64,000 nt of DNA from Phycisphaeraceae bacterium (GCA_019636555.1 JAHBXH010000001.1:310001-374000); one strand, 5' to 3'; shown: positions 1 to 8,399, numbered from the stretch's first letter. Notes: generated from the letters alone by a model not told the origin. Numbers and translations: made by a program.

Positions 1-1
1 A

Positions 2-1702
2 CGCATTGGCGAGACGCGGCTCGCGCTCAAGAACGGTTCGGCCGTCGAACTTCTGGCGCAATCGCACACAGCCGTTCGCGGCACCCGCGTGCAGGTGCTG
101 CGCTGCGACGAGGTGGAGCTCTTTAAAGAGGATGTGTTCGCTGCCGCGATGCTCACGACAAGATCGAAGAGGATCGAGATCCCGGGCGTGGGCGAAACGG
201 AGATCGCGGGGAGCATCGAGTGCTTGAGCACGATGCACGTGCCGTTCGGGCTGATGAGCCGGCTGGTGAAGGACCGTGGGCGGACGCTGTTCAAGTGGGG
301 CGTGGTGGATGTGCTGGAAGAGTGCAAGCGCGCGTGCGAAGGGTGCGTGCTGTGGGAGGAGTGTGGGGGGAGGGCGAAGAGGGAAGGGGCAGAGGGGCAA
401 AGGGGCGGAGGGGCAAAGGGAAGAAAGGTGTCGAGGTGTCAAGGTGCCGAGGTGACGAGGGGGAAGGCAGAAGTGGCAGAGGGACAAAGGGGCGGAGTGG
501 CAGAGGGAAAAGGCAAGAAAGAGAGAGGCATTCGGCACTCGGCATTGGGCATTCGAAAAGACAGAACGGAAAGCAAAGGCAGAAAGAAAACGACGGGCGG
601 AGAAGAAACCAAATCGCGAGCGAGGCGCGGCGGCGCACGCAGCAAACCTACGAGCGGAATTGCGCCCCGCAGGCGGGCGGGCGTGCGCGGCAGACGCAGC
701 GGTGCACGCAGCAATCGCACGAGCGGAAATGCGCCCCGCAAGCGGGCGGGCGAGCGCGGCACGGATACTGGTGCGCGCGGCACGCGGATTCGCGCGGGCT
801 CTTCGGCGCGTTCGTCTACTACTACAACTTCTTTGTCATCTTCAAATCCGCAATCCGACGTCCGCAATCCCACATCTTCCCGTCCGCTATCCGCACTCCA
901 AAATCCACCCTCTCCCCCCGGTCATTTCCGCGTTGATGATGCGATCCGAATGAAGGGGCGGGTGAGCTTCGCGGTGTGGCGCACGGAGATGCTCTGCCTC
1001 GAACCATCGCGTGCCGACTCGGTCTTCCCCGAATTCGATGCGAAGAAGCATGTGTTCGCGGCGTGGGAACGCGAAACAGCGTTCCGCGCCGGCGATCCAC
1101 TGGCCTCGCCCGATCCGCTCCGCACGATCCTGCTCGCGCGGGGAGAGCCGGCGCGGGTGAAGCGCGCCGGAGTCGAAACGTTTCTCTGCGGCATCGACTT
1201 CGGCTTTCGTGCGCCGACGGTCATCCTGTGGGCGGCGCTCGAGAACGATGTGCTGCGCATTCTCGACGAGCGCCACGTGACGGGCGAAACAACCAAGCAG
1301 CACGTCGAGGCGATCTTGAAAGGCAACGGGAAATTCTGGCGCGTGCCGGAATGGATCGGCGCCGACCCGGCCGGAAAACAGCGCCAATCGCAGACGGGCA
1401 AAAGCGATGTGCAGGTGCTCGAGGCGGCGGGGCTGAACGTGCGGACGCGCGCGAGCGAGATTCACGATGGGTTGCAGTTGATCCGGGCGCGGCTCGCGCC
1501 GGCGGAAGGGCCGGTGCGGCTGATGGTGCACGAGCGCTGCCGCGGACTGGTGGAGGCGTTTGTCACGTACCACTACCGGCGCGACGACCCGGAAGACCTG
1601 AGGCCGGTGAAGGACGGGAGCGATCACGCGATCGATGCGCTGCGGTATCTCGTGATGAATCTGGATGGGGGGTGGGAGGTGAGGGTGAGGAAGTATGCGT
1701 GA
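2..1702 (+). CDS. Phage terminase large subunit, 5' end outside window, with a large repeat-derived insert
   Basis: This is the ATP-driven DNA packaging motor of a tailed phage or phage-like particle. The frame is open from base 2, so the start and Walker A lie upstream. Visible parts are a Walker B-like CDEVELF early on, a coupling-like STMH segment, a Cys cluster (CKRACEGCVLWEEC), then after the insert VDDAIRMKGRVS and the nuclease domain, with CGIDFGFRAPTVILW as the first acidic strand and SDHAIDALRYLV near the end. Between CGGRAK and GHFRVDDAIRMK, about residues 125-303, sits Arg/Lys/Gly-rich sequence built from the repeat families found elsewhere in the window. As I recall related terminases, they join these two motifs with a short linker. 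The reading frame stays open through the insert. Whether the protein works is unknown. Confidence 0.85.
   Translation, partial: RIGETRLALKNGSAVELLAQSHTAVRGTRVQVLRCDEVELFKEDVFAAAMLTTRSKRIEIPGVGETEIAGSIECLSTMHVPFGLMSRLVKDRGRTLFKWGVVDVLEECKRACEGCVLWEECGGRAKREGAEGQRGGGAKGRKVSRCQGAEVTRGKAEVAEGQRGGVAEGKGKKERGIRHSALGIRKDRTESKGRKKTTGGEETKSRARRGGARSKPTSGIAPRRRAGVRGRRSGARSNRTSGNAPRKRAGERGTDTGARGTRIRAGSSARSSTTTTSLSSSNPQSDVRNPTSSRPLSALQNPPSPPGHFRVDDAIRMKGRVSFAVWRTEMLCLEPSRADSVFPEFDAKKHVFAAWERETAFRAGDPLASPDPLRTILLARGEPARVKRAGVETFLCGIDFGFRAPTVILWAALENDVLRILDERHVTGETTKQHVEAILKGNGKFWRVPEWIGADPAGKQRQSQTGKSDVQVLEAAGLNVRTRASEIHDGLQLIRARLAPAEGPVRLMVHERCRGLVEAFVTYHYRRDDPEDLRPVKDGSDHAIDALRYLVMNLDGGWEVRVRKYA
376..905 (+). 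repeat. Composite repeat insertion inside the terminase frame
   Basis: From the left the segment carries GGGGCAAAG/GGGGCGGAG units (about 385-425), GAGGTGTCAAGG units (428-455), more GGGGC units (475-505), then GGCATTCGGCACTCGGCATT units (528-555). Next come two copies of a 69-bp tandem starting at 635 and 704, with a partial third at 773. The right end has TCCGCAATCC-type units (845-900). The 69-bp period equals 23 codons and gives repeats beginning GARSKPTSG and GARSNRTSG. Each of the short-unit families recurs in spacers elsewhere in the window. Confidence 0.85.
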
Positions 1703-1714
1703 AGCGTTCACGGC

Positions 1715-1975
1715 GGAGGAGATTCACCGCAGAGGAACAGAGGCGCAGAGAGAAGAGGGGGGGAACGAATCTGGAGAGAACGCGGAGTTGCGGAGTCGGC
1801 GGAGTTGCGCGGAGAAGAAGGAAGAGAGAAGAGGCGGGAAAGAGAGAAGTAGCAGAGTGGCAGAGGAAAGGAAAGAGCAAAGGCACTGGGCACTAAGAGG
1901 AAGGAAGAGGTGTCAAGGTGTCGTGGGGAAGAAGAAGCAAGCAAAGCCAAGACGAAGTCAACGTTGGGAACAGAA
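1715..1975 (+). repeat. Composite short-unit repeat array between terminase and GIY-YIG gene
   Basis: The spacer holds several unit types in series: a CACCGCAGAGGAACAGAGG-like unit (1727-1750), GAACGCGGAGTTGCGGAG and GTTGCGCGGAG units (1777-1815), an AGCAGAGTGGCAGAGG unit (1851-1866), GGCACTGGGCACTAAG (1882-1897) and GAGGTGTCAAGGTGTCG (1907-1923). No gene is supported here. Confidence 0.8.
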
Positions 1976-1977
1976 CT

Positions 1978-2694
1978 ATGAAACTCGATGAATTACGCGA
2001 AGAGATTTTGGGACGGATCAGGGACTGTGCCGCGGGAAACGGGGGGAGGGCACCGTCGCGCGAGGAATTTACGAAGACGACGAAGATCGGGATTGCGAAG
2101 TGGAAAGGGGTGTTGTGGCGGTCGTGGGGGGATGCGCTGATCGAGGCGGGGTTCAAGCCGGATGCGCGGCGGAAATCGGACGCGGAAATGTTGGAGGAGT
2201 ATGGGAAGTTGGCGCTGGAGTTGTGCCGCGTACCGACGTCGCCGGATTTGCGGCTGGCGGGGAAGCAGGGGAAGAAGGTTTCGAACTGGAACACGCTTCG
2301 TGCGCGGTTCGGCGGGCGGCGGGGGCTGAACGCGAGCCTGGTTGAGTATTGGAAGGGGCGGGAAGAATCGCAGTTGATCCGCGGGTATTGCGGGAAGAAG
2401 CGGACGCGGCAGACGCGGCGCGGCGAGGAGCCGCTGGTGCCGGGGTGGGTTTATCTGATGGAATCGGGCGGGATCTACAAGATCGGGAGGGCGGTGAATG
2501 TGGAGCACCGGCACAAGGAGGTGGAGACGATGACGCCGCACGACCTGGTGATTCTGCACCGGATCAAGACGGATGACTCGGTGGGGATCGAGGCGTACTG
2601 GCACAAGAGGTTCGAATCGAAATGGGTGAAGGGGGAGTGGTTCAGTTTGAATGATGAGGATGTGAAGGTGATGAGGGAGAGGGTGGTGATGTAG
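1978..2694 (+). CDS. GIY-YIG endonuclease of the T5orf172/MUG113 type with two homing-endonuclease-associated repeats
   Basis: Predicted DNA endonuclease of 238 residues. The ATG at 1978 is preferred because its product begins MKLDELREEIL, directly at the first domain, while the longer reading frame runs back into repeat sequence. Residues about 1-55 and 65-120 look like two copies of the HNH/homing-endonuclease-associated repeat (xPSREEF...WGDALIEAGFKP, then a RVPTSPD...RFG repeat). The C-terminal part has the GIY-YIG pattern GWVYLMESGGIYKIGRA with NVEHRHKE and EAYWHKRF. Proteins of this build are common as free-standing endonucleases of phages. It lies next to the terminase, as many phage homing endonucleases do. 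Its target and present activity are unknown. Confidence 0.75.
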   Translation: MKLDELREEILGRIRDCAAGNGGRAPSREEFTKTTKIGIAKWKGVLWRSWGDALIEAGFKPDARRKSDAEMLEEYGKLALELCRVPTSPDLRLAGKQGKKVSNWNTLRARFGGRRGLNASLVEYWKGREESQLIRGYCGKKRTRQTRRGEEPLVPGWVYLMESGGIYKIGRAVNVEHRHKEVETMTPHDLVILHRIKTDDSVGIEAYWHKRFESKWVKGEWFSLNDEDVKVMRERVVM

Positions 2695-2821
2695 GGGGGG
2701 ATGCCGTTGGCCGAGTTCTGAATTCCGATGAATGCGTTCCGGCTGATGCAAGAATGAAACACGATGGCAAGAGCTTCGTATACTCGTGCAAGTTGGTGGG
2801 GCGGGAAGGGAAATCACGAAG

Positions 2822-5755
2822 ATGTTGAAGAGCAGCTTGACAATCGTATTTGGCTCAATCGCATCGCTTGCGATGGCGGGGGACTTGCCTCAAGGCCTTA
2901 CGATAGAACACGGTGTCCTCGTCCCCAACATGGCGGTCGCGGCATCCGCCCTTCTGGCGCATGAAGGTGCGCCGTTTGCTTGCGGACTCGTTGAGACGAA
3001 CGTCAATGGTCCTTGGGTGATTGCCACATCTACCGGGGTTTTTAGCCGAGGATACTGTGGAACGTGCGATCTTGTCTGTACCGACGACCCCGATTACCGA
3101 CTCCCCGGATATGGCGCTGGTTTCGCGCAGACGGTCAATTCAGAAGATGGCTTGTTGGGATGCAACAGCCATACCCGATACTGGATGCTCGCCGGCAGCC
3201 ACGCATTTGTCTTTCCAGTATCCGCGATCGATCCGCGTTCTCTAAAGTCATTTGCGATTCGGCTTCCGCTTTCAACGCACATTACGCTGGGGTGGTGGCA
3301 GTCGCCGGATTTTGCATGGGAACTGAGTCCGGACGACGATTTTGCCCCGCTGAGGGGTTTTCAACTCATCTCGTCGGTCTGCGCGTGGTATACATCGGTG
3401 GAAACTTGCATCAACGACTATTCCATCCAAGATTTCGACTTCTTCTATCCGGTTCCAGTTCTTACCGAGGCTCCGGTGGGAGACGTTATGGCACTGGAGA
3501 TTGGTCCCCGCCTTCGTTTCGAGGCTTCCCAGCCTCTCAATTTGCGAGAGAAAGAGAACTCTCTTGCTCTCCACACCGATCGGTACAAACTGGTGGAGAA
3601 CCCGGATCGGATGATTGTGCGGCGTGCCGCGGCGTTTCGGGTCGAGGTGACGGGGGAGAACGAGTTGGACGAGCAGTGCTCGCTGATTCACTTCACGGCG
3701 ACACACACATTTGACGGCGATCCGGTGGAGATCGATATTCCGCTGTTTGAGGGGTCGGTCGTGCCGCCGGATGCTTGGGGCTGCCGCGTGGTGCATGTTG
3801 AGGGGCGCGACCCGAAGAAGCTGCTGGTGGAGGTGTTGATCCCGAAGGATGCGGCGATCGGCGAGTACACGTTCAATGCGCAGTTCAGGCCGAACGGACG
3901 GCCGGAGATTCTGGATGAAGTGGAGTTTCCGAAGAAGGTGGTGGTTTTGTTTAATCCGTGGGGGGAAGAGGATGAGGTGTACTACTCGACGACGTCGGAC
4001 TTGGGGAAGTACATGCTCAACGAAACGATTCAATTGACTTATCAGATGAACAAAGACACGAATGGTGCAATTCTCGACGACAAGAAGATGTGCTGGGATC
4101 TCGATCAGTTTACAGAACCCGTGCTTGATGTAACCCTTGGTTTTCTGGAAACGCTTACGTCATCGGAACGCGAAAGCGCAACGACGGTTTCTCGCGAGCT
4201 CTCGGCACAGATCAATGCCGAGGATGATGGCGGCCTGCTCGTTGGTCGCTGGCCGACAAACAACAGTTATCCGAACGGAACGTCGCCGTTCGAATGGCGA
4301 TCCAGTTTGCCAATTTTCGCTGCCTATCGGGAGAACGGGGTATCCGTGAAATATGCGCAATGCTGGATTTATGCCGGAACATTTGTGTCGGCATTGCGCT
4401 CTGTGGGAATTCCATCCCGAGCAGTTTCCGGTTCACTTGCCGGACAGGACTCTGTTGCACCGTTTGATGGGAACATGACGGTGACGAGAAGATGGGGACC
4501 CAGCGGCTGGGCAATCGATAATGCGGCTACTGATAAAATTTGGGATTTTCACGTTTGGACTGAAGCTTGGATGAAGAGGACCGACTTGCAGCTGGCGAGT
4601 GCGTGGCAGGCACTTGATAGCTCGGCACTTCCTCCGGCGCATCCCCAAATGCAGATTGGTCCTGCGGCTGTCGCAAGCATCAAGAGCAAGCTATTGGCAT
4701 CACAGTTCAATACAAATTATTTTGTATCACTCGTGGCGCCGCAGCTCTGGGTGGAGGACTGGAAAGATGGGCAAAAGACTCGATATAGCCCGTCAGCAGC
4801 AAGCATAGGTAAGAAGATTTGGACTGCGCCGATTGTTGGTGGTGAACCTCTTTCTTTAACGGCGCTGTACAAGTTACCAGGAGCTCCACCCGCGCCGCTT
4901 ACAGCAGATGGCGTTGCCACTTTTACAATTGCGGGAACTCTGTCGCGAGGAGCCCCGCTCGTTTTTACTTCGCATTTGGCGAACACTGCCGAAACTTCCG
5001 ATACCGTCGAATTGGGCTACACGGTAGAACAAGTCGGTCTGTCGGGATACTGGCGCAGCAGTATTTCCAGCCCGCCACAAGTGCCTTATGTGCTTGCTGC
5101 AGGTGAATCTCGCGACATAACGATAACTGTTCCATGGAGCACCCTCGCGCCGTGGGTCGATATCGACACACAATTCCGCGTTACGCTGAGCGCAATGGGA
5201 GCGGATTTTGAAAAGCGAGCCATTGAAACCGTTACGATTCAGCTAATCGATCCACAAGTTTTACTGCACGTATCTCCCGCAGGAACAGTTCGCTTTAACG
5301 ACCTCGTGCATTTCGAGGCTAGTTGCACCAACAACAGTGTCGCGGTGATCCAAAATGCCCGAATGATTTTGCGCAGCAGCGGCCGACTGCGTTTCGCGAG
5401 CAACGATCGAGCCCTTTCCGTGTCGCTCGGAGTAGTGCCGGTTAATGGTGGCGTACAGGTCTCGGGAGTTGCTCGAGCCGTTGCTCGAGGCGCGGACGTC
5501 GTTTCAGCGGATTTCAATTCAAATCAGGTGTTTGCGAGTAGTGCTCCCCAGCAACTGAACGTTGTCGGTTGCCTCGGGGATCTCGACGGTGGAGATTCCG
5601 TGGACGATGCCGATTTTTCGTTGTTCGCACAGTCGTACAACGAACTCGTTATTCCACCCGGCGATCCCGCAGCCGATCTGAATCAGGATGGAGTCGTCGA
5701 CGACAGCGATTTCATTCTGTTTGTTCAAGCATACGATCGACTTTTGTGTGAGTGA
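2822..5755 (+). CDS. Secreted animal-type transglutaminase with C-terminal dockerin
   Basis: A protein-glutamine gamma-glutamyltransferase-like enzyme of 977 residues. Start 2822 gives a clean signal peptide (MLKSSLTIVFGSIASLAMAG) with a GGGAAGGG ribosome site upstream. Residues 1-235 are an unrecognised Cys-containing domain. About 235-375 matches Transglut_N (ALHTDRY, IVRRAAAFRVEV, AAIGEYTF, VLFNPWGEEDEVYY). About 380-640 matches the catalytic core: GRW with Trp477, YAQCWIYA with Cys514, WDFHVWTEAW with His577, and AWQALDSS with Asp599. These correspond to Trp241, Cys277, His335 and Asp358 of human TGM2, with nearly the same spacing. Two beta-sandwich-like regions and a paired dockerin follow. 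The coding sequence is visibly less GC-rich than its neighbours (31 of 60 in the row at 4321 against 38 of 60 in the row at 13441), which suggests acquisition by transfer. Confidence 0.88.
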   Translation: MLKSSLTIVFGSIASLAMAGDLPQGLTIEHGVLVPNMAVAASALLAHEGAPFACGLVETNVNGPWVIATSTGVFSRGYCGTCDLVCTDDPDYRLPGYGAGFAQTVNSEDGLLGCNSHTRYWMLAGSHAFVFPVSAIDPRSLKSFAIRLPLSTHITLGWWQSPDFAWELSPDDDFAPLRGFQLISSVCAWYTSVETCINDYSIQDFDFFYPVPVLTEAPVGDVMALEIGPRLRFEASQPLNLREKENSLALHTDRYKLVENPDRMIVRRAAAFRVEVTGENELDEQCSLIHFTATHTFDGDPVEIDIPLFEGSVVPPDAWGCRVVHVEGRDPKKLLVEVLIPKDAAIGEYTFNAQFRPNGRPEILDEVEFPKKVVVLFNPWGEEDEVYYSTTSDLGKYMLNETIQLTYQMNKDTNGAILDDKKMCWDLDQFTEPVLDVTLGFLETLTSSERESATTVSRELSAQINAEDDGGLLVGRWPTNNSYPNGTSPFEWRSSLPIFAAYRENGVSVKYAQCWIYAGTFVSALRSVGIPSRAVSGSLAGQDSVAPFDGNMTVTRRWGPSGWAIDNAATDKIWDFHVWTEAWMKRTDLQLASAWQALDSSALPPAHPQMQIGPAAVASIKSKLLASQFNTNYFVSLVAPQLWVEDWKDGQKTRYSPSAASIGKKIWTAPIVGGEPLSLTALYKLPGAPPAPLTADGVATFTIAGTLSRGAPLVFTSHLANTAETSDTVELGYTVEQVGLSGYWRSSISSPPQVPYVLAAGESRDITITVPWSTLAPWVDIDTQFRVTLSAMGADFEKRAIETVTIQLIDPQVLLHVSPAGTVRFNDLVHFEASCTNNSVAVIQNARMILRSSGRLRFASNDRALSVSLGVVPVNGGVQVSGVARAVARGADVVSADFNSNQVFASSAPQQLNVVGCLGDLDGGDSVDDADFSLFAQSYNELVIPPGDPAADLNQDGVVDDSDFILFVQAYDRLLCE

Positions 5756-5798
5756 TGCGTCCGCCTGAACGATCGTGTGCGCTCGAGCGAGCTTTGCC

Positions 5799-6290
5799 GT
5801 GAAACCCAGCTCCGTTCTAAAAAAAATCGCAAAATGGGCAGGGCTCGTCCTGGCGGCCGTTTTGTTGGTGTGTTGGGTCGGCAGCGTGTGGTGTCATGCT
5901 TGGTGGCGCAGCAACGACGGCTACATGGTTGGGCTCAGTGCGGGGCGACTTGTTTTATCGATGAATACGGACACGTTATTTCGGGACGAGAAATTAGGAA
6001 AACATATCGAAATAGTTAGGCCACAGTTTGCGTGGTGGATCGATTGGATTCACGAGCCTGTGAATTTGATGCGTGTGCCTATCACGAAGTGGTATATATG
6101 GATTCCAATCTGGATGTTCATCGTGCCAGTGTCGGGAGTTGCCGGCATTGCGTGGTGGCTTGACGCGCGAGCGAGGCAATTGATGCTTACCGGGAAATGT
6201 GCGCGATGCGGTTATGACCGGTCGGGGCTAGAGCCTGAAGTTGCCTGCCCCGAATGCGGCCAGGTGAAACAAGCATCCGAACGAGCATGA
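5799..6290 (+). CDS. Small membrane protein with C-terminal zinc ribbon
   Basis: About 163 residues from GTG 5799; a GTG at 5775 in the same frame is possible. It has an N-terminal membrane helix (WAGLVLAAVLLVCWVGSVW), a soluble middle, a second helix (IPIWMFIVPVSGVAGIAWW) and a C-terminal ribbon CARCGYDRSGLEPEVACPECGQ with two CxxC pairs. Related proteins are typical of Phycisphaerae. Their function is unknown to me. It lies directly after the transglutaminase and is followed by two more loci of the same kind. Confidence 0.6.
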   Translation: MKPSSVLKKIAKWAGLVLAAVLLVCWVGSVWCHAWWRSNDGYMVGLSAGRLVLSMNTDTLFRDEKLGKHIEIVRPQFAWWIDWIHEPVNLMRVPITKWYIWIPIWMFIVPVSGVAGIAWWLDARARQLMLTGKCARCGYDRSGLEPEVACPECGQVKQASERA

Positions 6291-6303
6291 TGTTCGAAAG
6301 GTC

Positions 6304-6726
6304 TTGATCCTGGATATTCAGCAGGCGAGGTGTTTTTGCTGTGCACAGTCGCATAATGAGCTTCTCGTTCCGCCGGCAATGCCTGGTGGCGGACGCCAGA
6401 CCGCGGGACCCGCAGAAAAATCGAGAATCTTGCTTCATCAGGCGGCAGATTTCGAGTCGCTTTACTTTGTTGCGGTCGCTGATGGGACTTCGATTTCTGA
6501 GCAGTATTACGGTCCAATATTGGCCGTACCCCCATGTGGTTGCTCGCGCTCCCCTTCGTATCTCTTACAGCGATTGCCTGGCGTCTTGAGTTGGTTGCGA
6601 GACGCCGAGTTTGCGTGGGACAGTGCTCGCAATGTGGGTATCCGCGCGGGGATGCTTTCGATACGAGATGTCCTGAATGCGCAAAGGGCAAGCGTGAATC
6701 GGACGATCGAACATTCGCGCAGGTGA
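6304..6726 (+). pseudogene. Probable frameshifted zinc-ribbon membrane protein
   Basis: A second ribbon protein seems broken. The frame opening at 6304 runs to ...YYGPILAVP and then loses sense at a run of five C (6529-6533). From ATG 6534, one base out of register, the sequence continues as a membrane helix (MWLLALPFVSLTAIAW) and a ribbon (CVGQCSQCGYPRGD...CPEC). One extra C would join the two halves. The N-terminal half is not recognisable by itself, so an intact short gene starting at 6534 cannot be excluded. Confidence 0.45.
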
Positions 6727-6948
6727 GTGGCGGCGATATGTCTTTTCATGTCGATTGCGTGCTCGCTGATGCTGCAGCCGGGGATGTGGCCGGTTTCGAT
6801 GGTTTTCGCGCTGCTCGCGGCACTCCTCGCGGGGGCCGGCGGGCTGCGGCGAGGGATGAGTCTGACCGTGGCCGGAATGGTCGATGTGTTTGTGTGCGGC
6901 GTGGCGGCGGTGCTCCTGGTGATTGGTTGTTGGGAAGGGCCGAGGTGA
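6727..6948 (+). CDS. Small two-helix membrane protein
   Basis: 73 residues starting GTG at 6727 (ATG 6748 also possible). Two hydrophobic stretches are separated by a short GGLRRG loop. It overlaps the tail of the preceding frameshifted gene and lies just before another zinc-ribbon protein. No family was recognised. Membrane location is inferred from hydrophobicity only. Confidence 0.4.
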   Translation: MAAICLFMSIACSLMLQPGMWPVSMVFALLAALLAGAGGLRRGMSLTVAGMVDVFVCGVAAVLLVIGCWEGPR

Positions 6949-6973
6949 GGCGGGCGAGGTGGGAGAGCCGGCG

Positions 6974-7855
6974 ATGATCGCGAATCTGCTTCATGGGGTG
7001 GGCGTACAGATGCACATGCGGCGCCGCACAAAGGTTCTGTGGGCGGGCGTGTGCGTGCTGGTTGCGCTCTGGCTGCTCAGTTACTGGTTGCCTTTGAAGT
7101 GGATGGGGAGCACGACGGAACTGGGGATCGGGCGCGGCGAGATATGGATGAGCGTGCGTGTGGAGCCGCCGGCGAGTCTCTTTCCGGGTAACAAGACAAT
7201 CTCGGATGATTTCGATTTGCCCGGTGCTCCAGCGACCGCTCCTTTGCCGCCGCTCGAGATGCGGCGAATCGTGTGGGCGCCGCTGTGGTTGTTTCCGGTC
7301 GCGCTCGTCGTGTTCGTCGCAACCGTGCGCTGGATCACGGTCCCGCCGCCGGTGTTTTACTTGCCGATGCGGATTTGCCGGTGGCTGTGGAGATCTGCCG
7401 CGGCACTCACGATCGGGCTCGGGCTCTTGTGGTGGCTTTCGCTCAACATGAGCCTGGCGTGGAGCGCGAAGAAGGAATTGGTGCTCGAAGTGTCCTCGGG
7501 CGCGGTTGTGGTCTGCTGGGAAAGATCGCCGACTAGGTTGGAGCCCGGGTTCCATGTGAATCCGGCGCGGGAGCGCGTGCACACGTGGTTCAAGCGTCAA
7601 AGGACGAGCGGTTATGAGATCGTGATCGTGCCGCTCCTGCTCGCGGCGATCGCGCCCGCATCGCTCGCGCTCGGCGCGTGGGGACTCGAAACGATCATCG
7701 CGCGCGGGCGGCGCGGCAAGTGCATCACCTGCGGCTATTCGCGCACGGGGTTGAACGCGGAGACGCCGTGTCCGGAGTGCGGGGCACTTGCAACGGGCAA
7801 GGGCACAGCGGGCACGCCTAAGTCGAGCGCGGGCGCTCGTACGCACGACCGATGA
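6974..7855 (+). CDS. Membrane protein with C-terminal zinc ribbon
   Basis: 293 residues from ATG 6974; ATG 7019 (MRRRTKVLWAG) is an alternative. Membrane helices lie near the N terminus (VLWAGVCVLVALWLLSYWL), in the middle (two to three) and near the C terminus, followed by a ribbon CITCGYSRTGLNAETPCPEC. It belongs to the same type as the gene at 5799. The last 38 bases overlap the convergent gene at 7818. Function unknown. Confidence 0.6.
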   Translation: MIANLLHGVGVQMHMRRRTKVLWAGVCVLVALWLLSYWLPLKWMGSTTELGIGRGEIWMSVRVEPPASLFPGNKTISDDFDLPGAPATAPLPPLEMRRIVWAPLWLFPVALVVFVATVRWITVPPPVFYLPMRICRWLWRSAAALTIGLGLLWWLSLNMSLAWSAKKELVLEVSSGAVVVCWERSPTRLEPGFHVNPARERVHTWFKRQRTSGYEIVIVPLLLAAIAPASLALGAWGLETIIARGRRGKCITCGYSRTGLNAETPCPECGALATGKGTAGTPKSSAGARTHDR

Positions 7856-8141
7856 GATCGAGCACTTCTTCTTCGCTCGCTTCGGTTTGGTGACAGAACT
7901 TTGGAAGGCGGTCGGCGATGCGTGCGATGATACTGAGCGGCGTATCCGCGGTCGTCACAAGCAGGTCTTCGGTGTCGCTCATCGACACGGCGCAGACGCG
8001 ATACCGCCACGCGAACTCGAACGTGATGAGCGCGACAAAGTCGGGGCTGGGAAGTGCGGTGTTGAGATCGGGGAATCGGTTGGGCTGCGGCGTGGATGGG
8101 GAAGACATCGTGCGGACTCCGAACGTCATGGGCGCGCACAC
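7818..8141 (-). CDS. Hypothetical protein, about 100 residues
   Basis: The longest frame starts at 8141; starts at 8129 or 8108 (MSSPSTPQPNRFPDL) are possible. The translation has ordinary protein composition (SPDFVALITFEFAWRYRV, DTEDLLVTTADTPLSIIARIADRL, EEEVLDLIGRAYE) and no membrane segment. It is not recognised. It overlaps the end of the zinc-ribbon gene on the other strand, which lowers confidence a little. Confidence 0.5.
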   Translation of the reverse strand: MCAPMTFGVRTMSSPSTPQPNRFPDLNTALPSPDFVALITFEFAWRYRVCAVSMSDTEDLLVTTADTPLSIIARIADRLPKFCHQTEASEEEVLDLIGRAYERPRST

Positions 8142-8163
8142 ATCACGCTACTGCAAAGCACCG

Positions 8164-8210
8164 CCACAGAGTTGTGGAAAGTGGCGGGTAGTTTCCACAG
8201 ATTTGTGGAA
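8164..8210. promoter_or_regulatory. Cluster of TTTCCACA palindromes, possible DnaA-box-like or operator site
   Basis: The 258-base divergent spacer 8142-8399 contains TTGTGGAAA (8172-8180), TTTCCACA (8192-8199) and TTTGTGGAA (8202-8210), plus CCACA-GAG-TTGTGG (8164-8177). They form two adjacent dyads. TTTCCACA resembles DnaA boxes of some bacteria. No replication gene is nearby, so regulatory binding or a hairpin is equally possible. Confidence 0.3.
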
Positions 8211-8399
8211 TGGCTTCGGGCGGTGCGCCGCAGAGAAACGCGGGCGCGAGGCGGTGTCGGCGCGCTCCGATCGCTCGCGCGGCAATTGAAGAATTCGGTT
8301 GGGGTTGTGCGGCGAGCGTGCGCGTCCGGCGCCGCGTGTTAGTGTTTCCTATCATTTTGCGTCCGTCCGTGTCAGGGGGCGGCATACCGGAGGATTGCC

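Noticed and set aside
439..873. Open minus-strand frame and other overlapping frames over the terminase insert
   Set aside because: They arise from the purine-rich repeats, which lack stops on both strands, and overlap the terminase frame.
2..1702. Intein or group I intron in the terminase
   Set aside because: The insert has no intein splice motifs and is made of repeat families present elsewhere; a homing endonuclease domain is absent from it.
1695..1991. Open frame between terminase and GIY-YIG gene
   Set aside because: It consists wholly of repeat arrays and has no protein-like composition.
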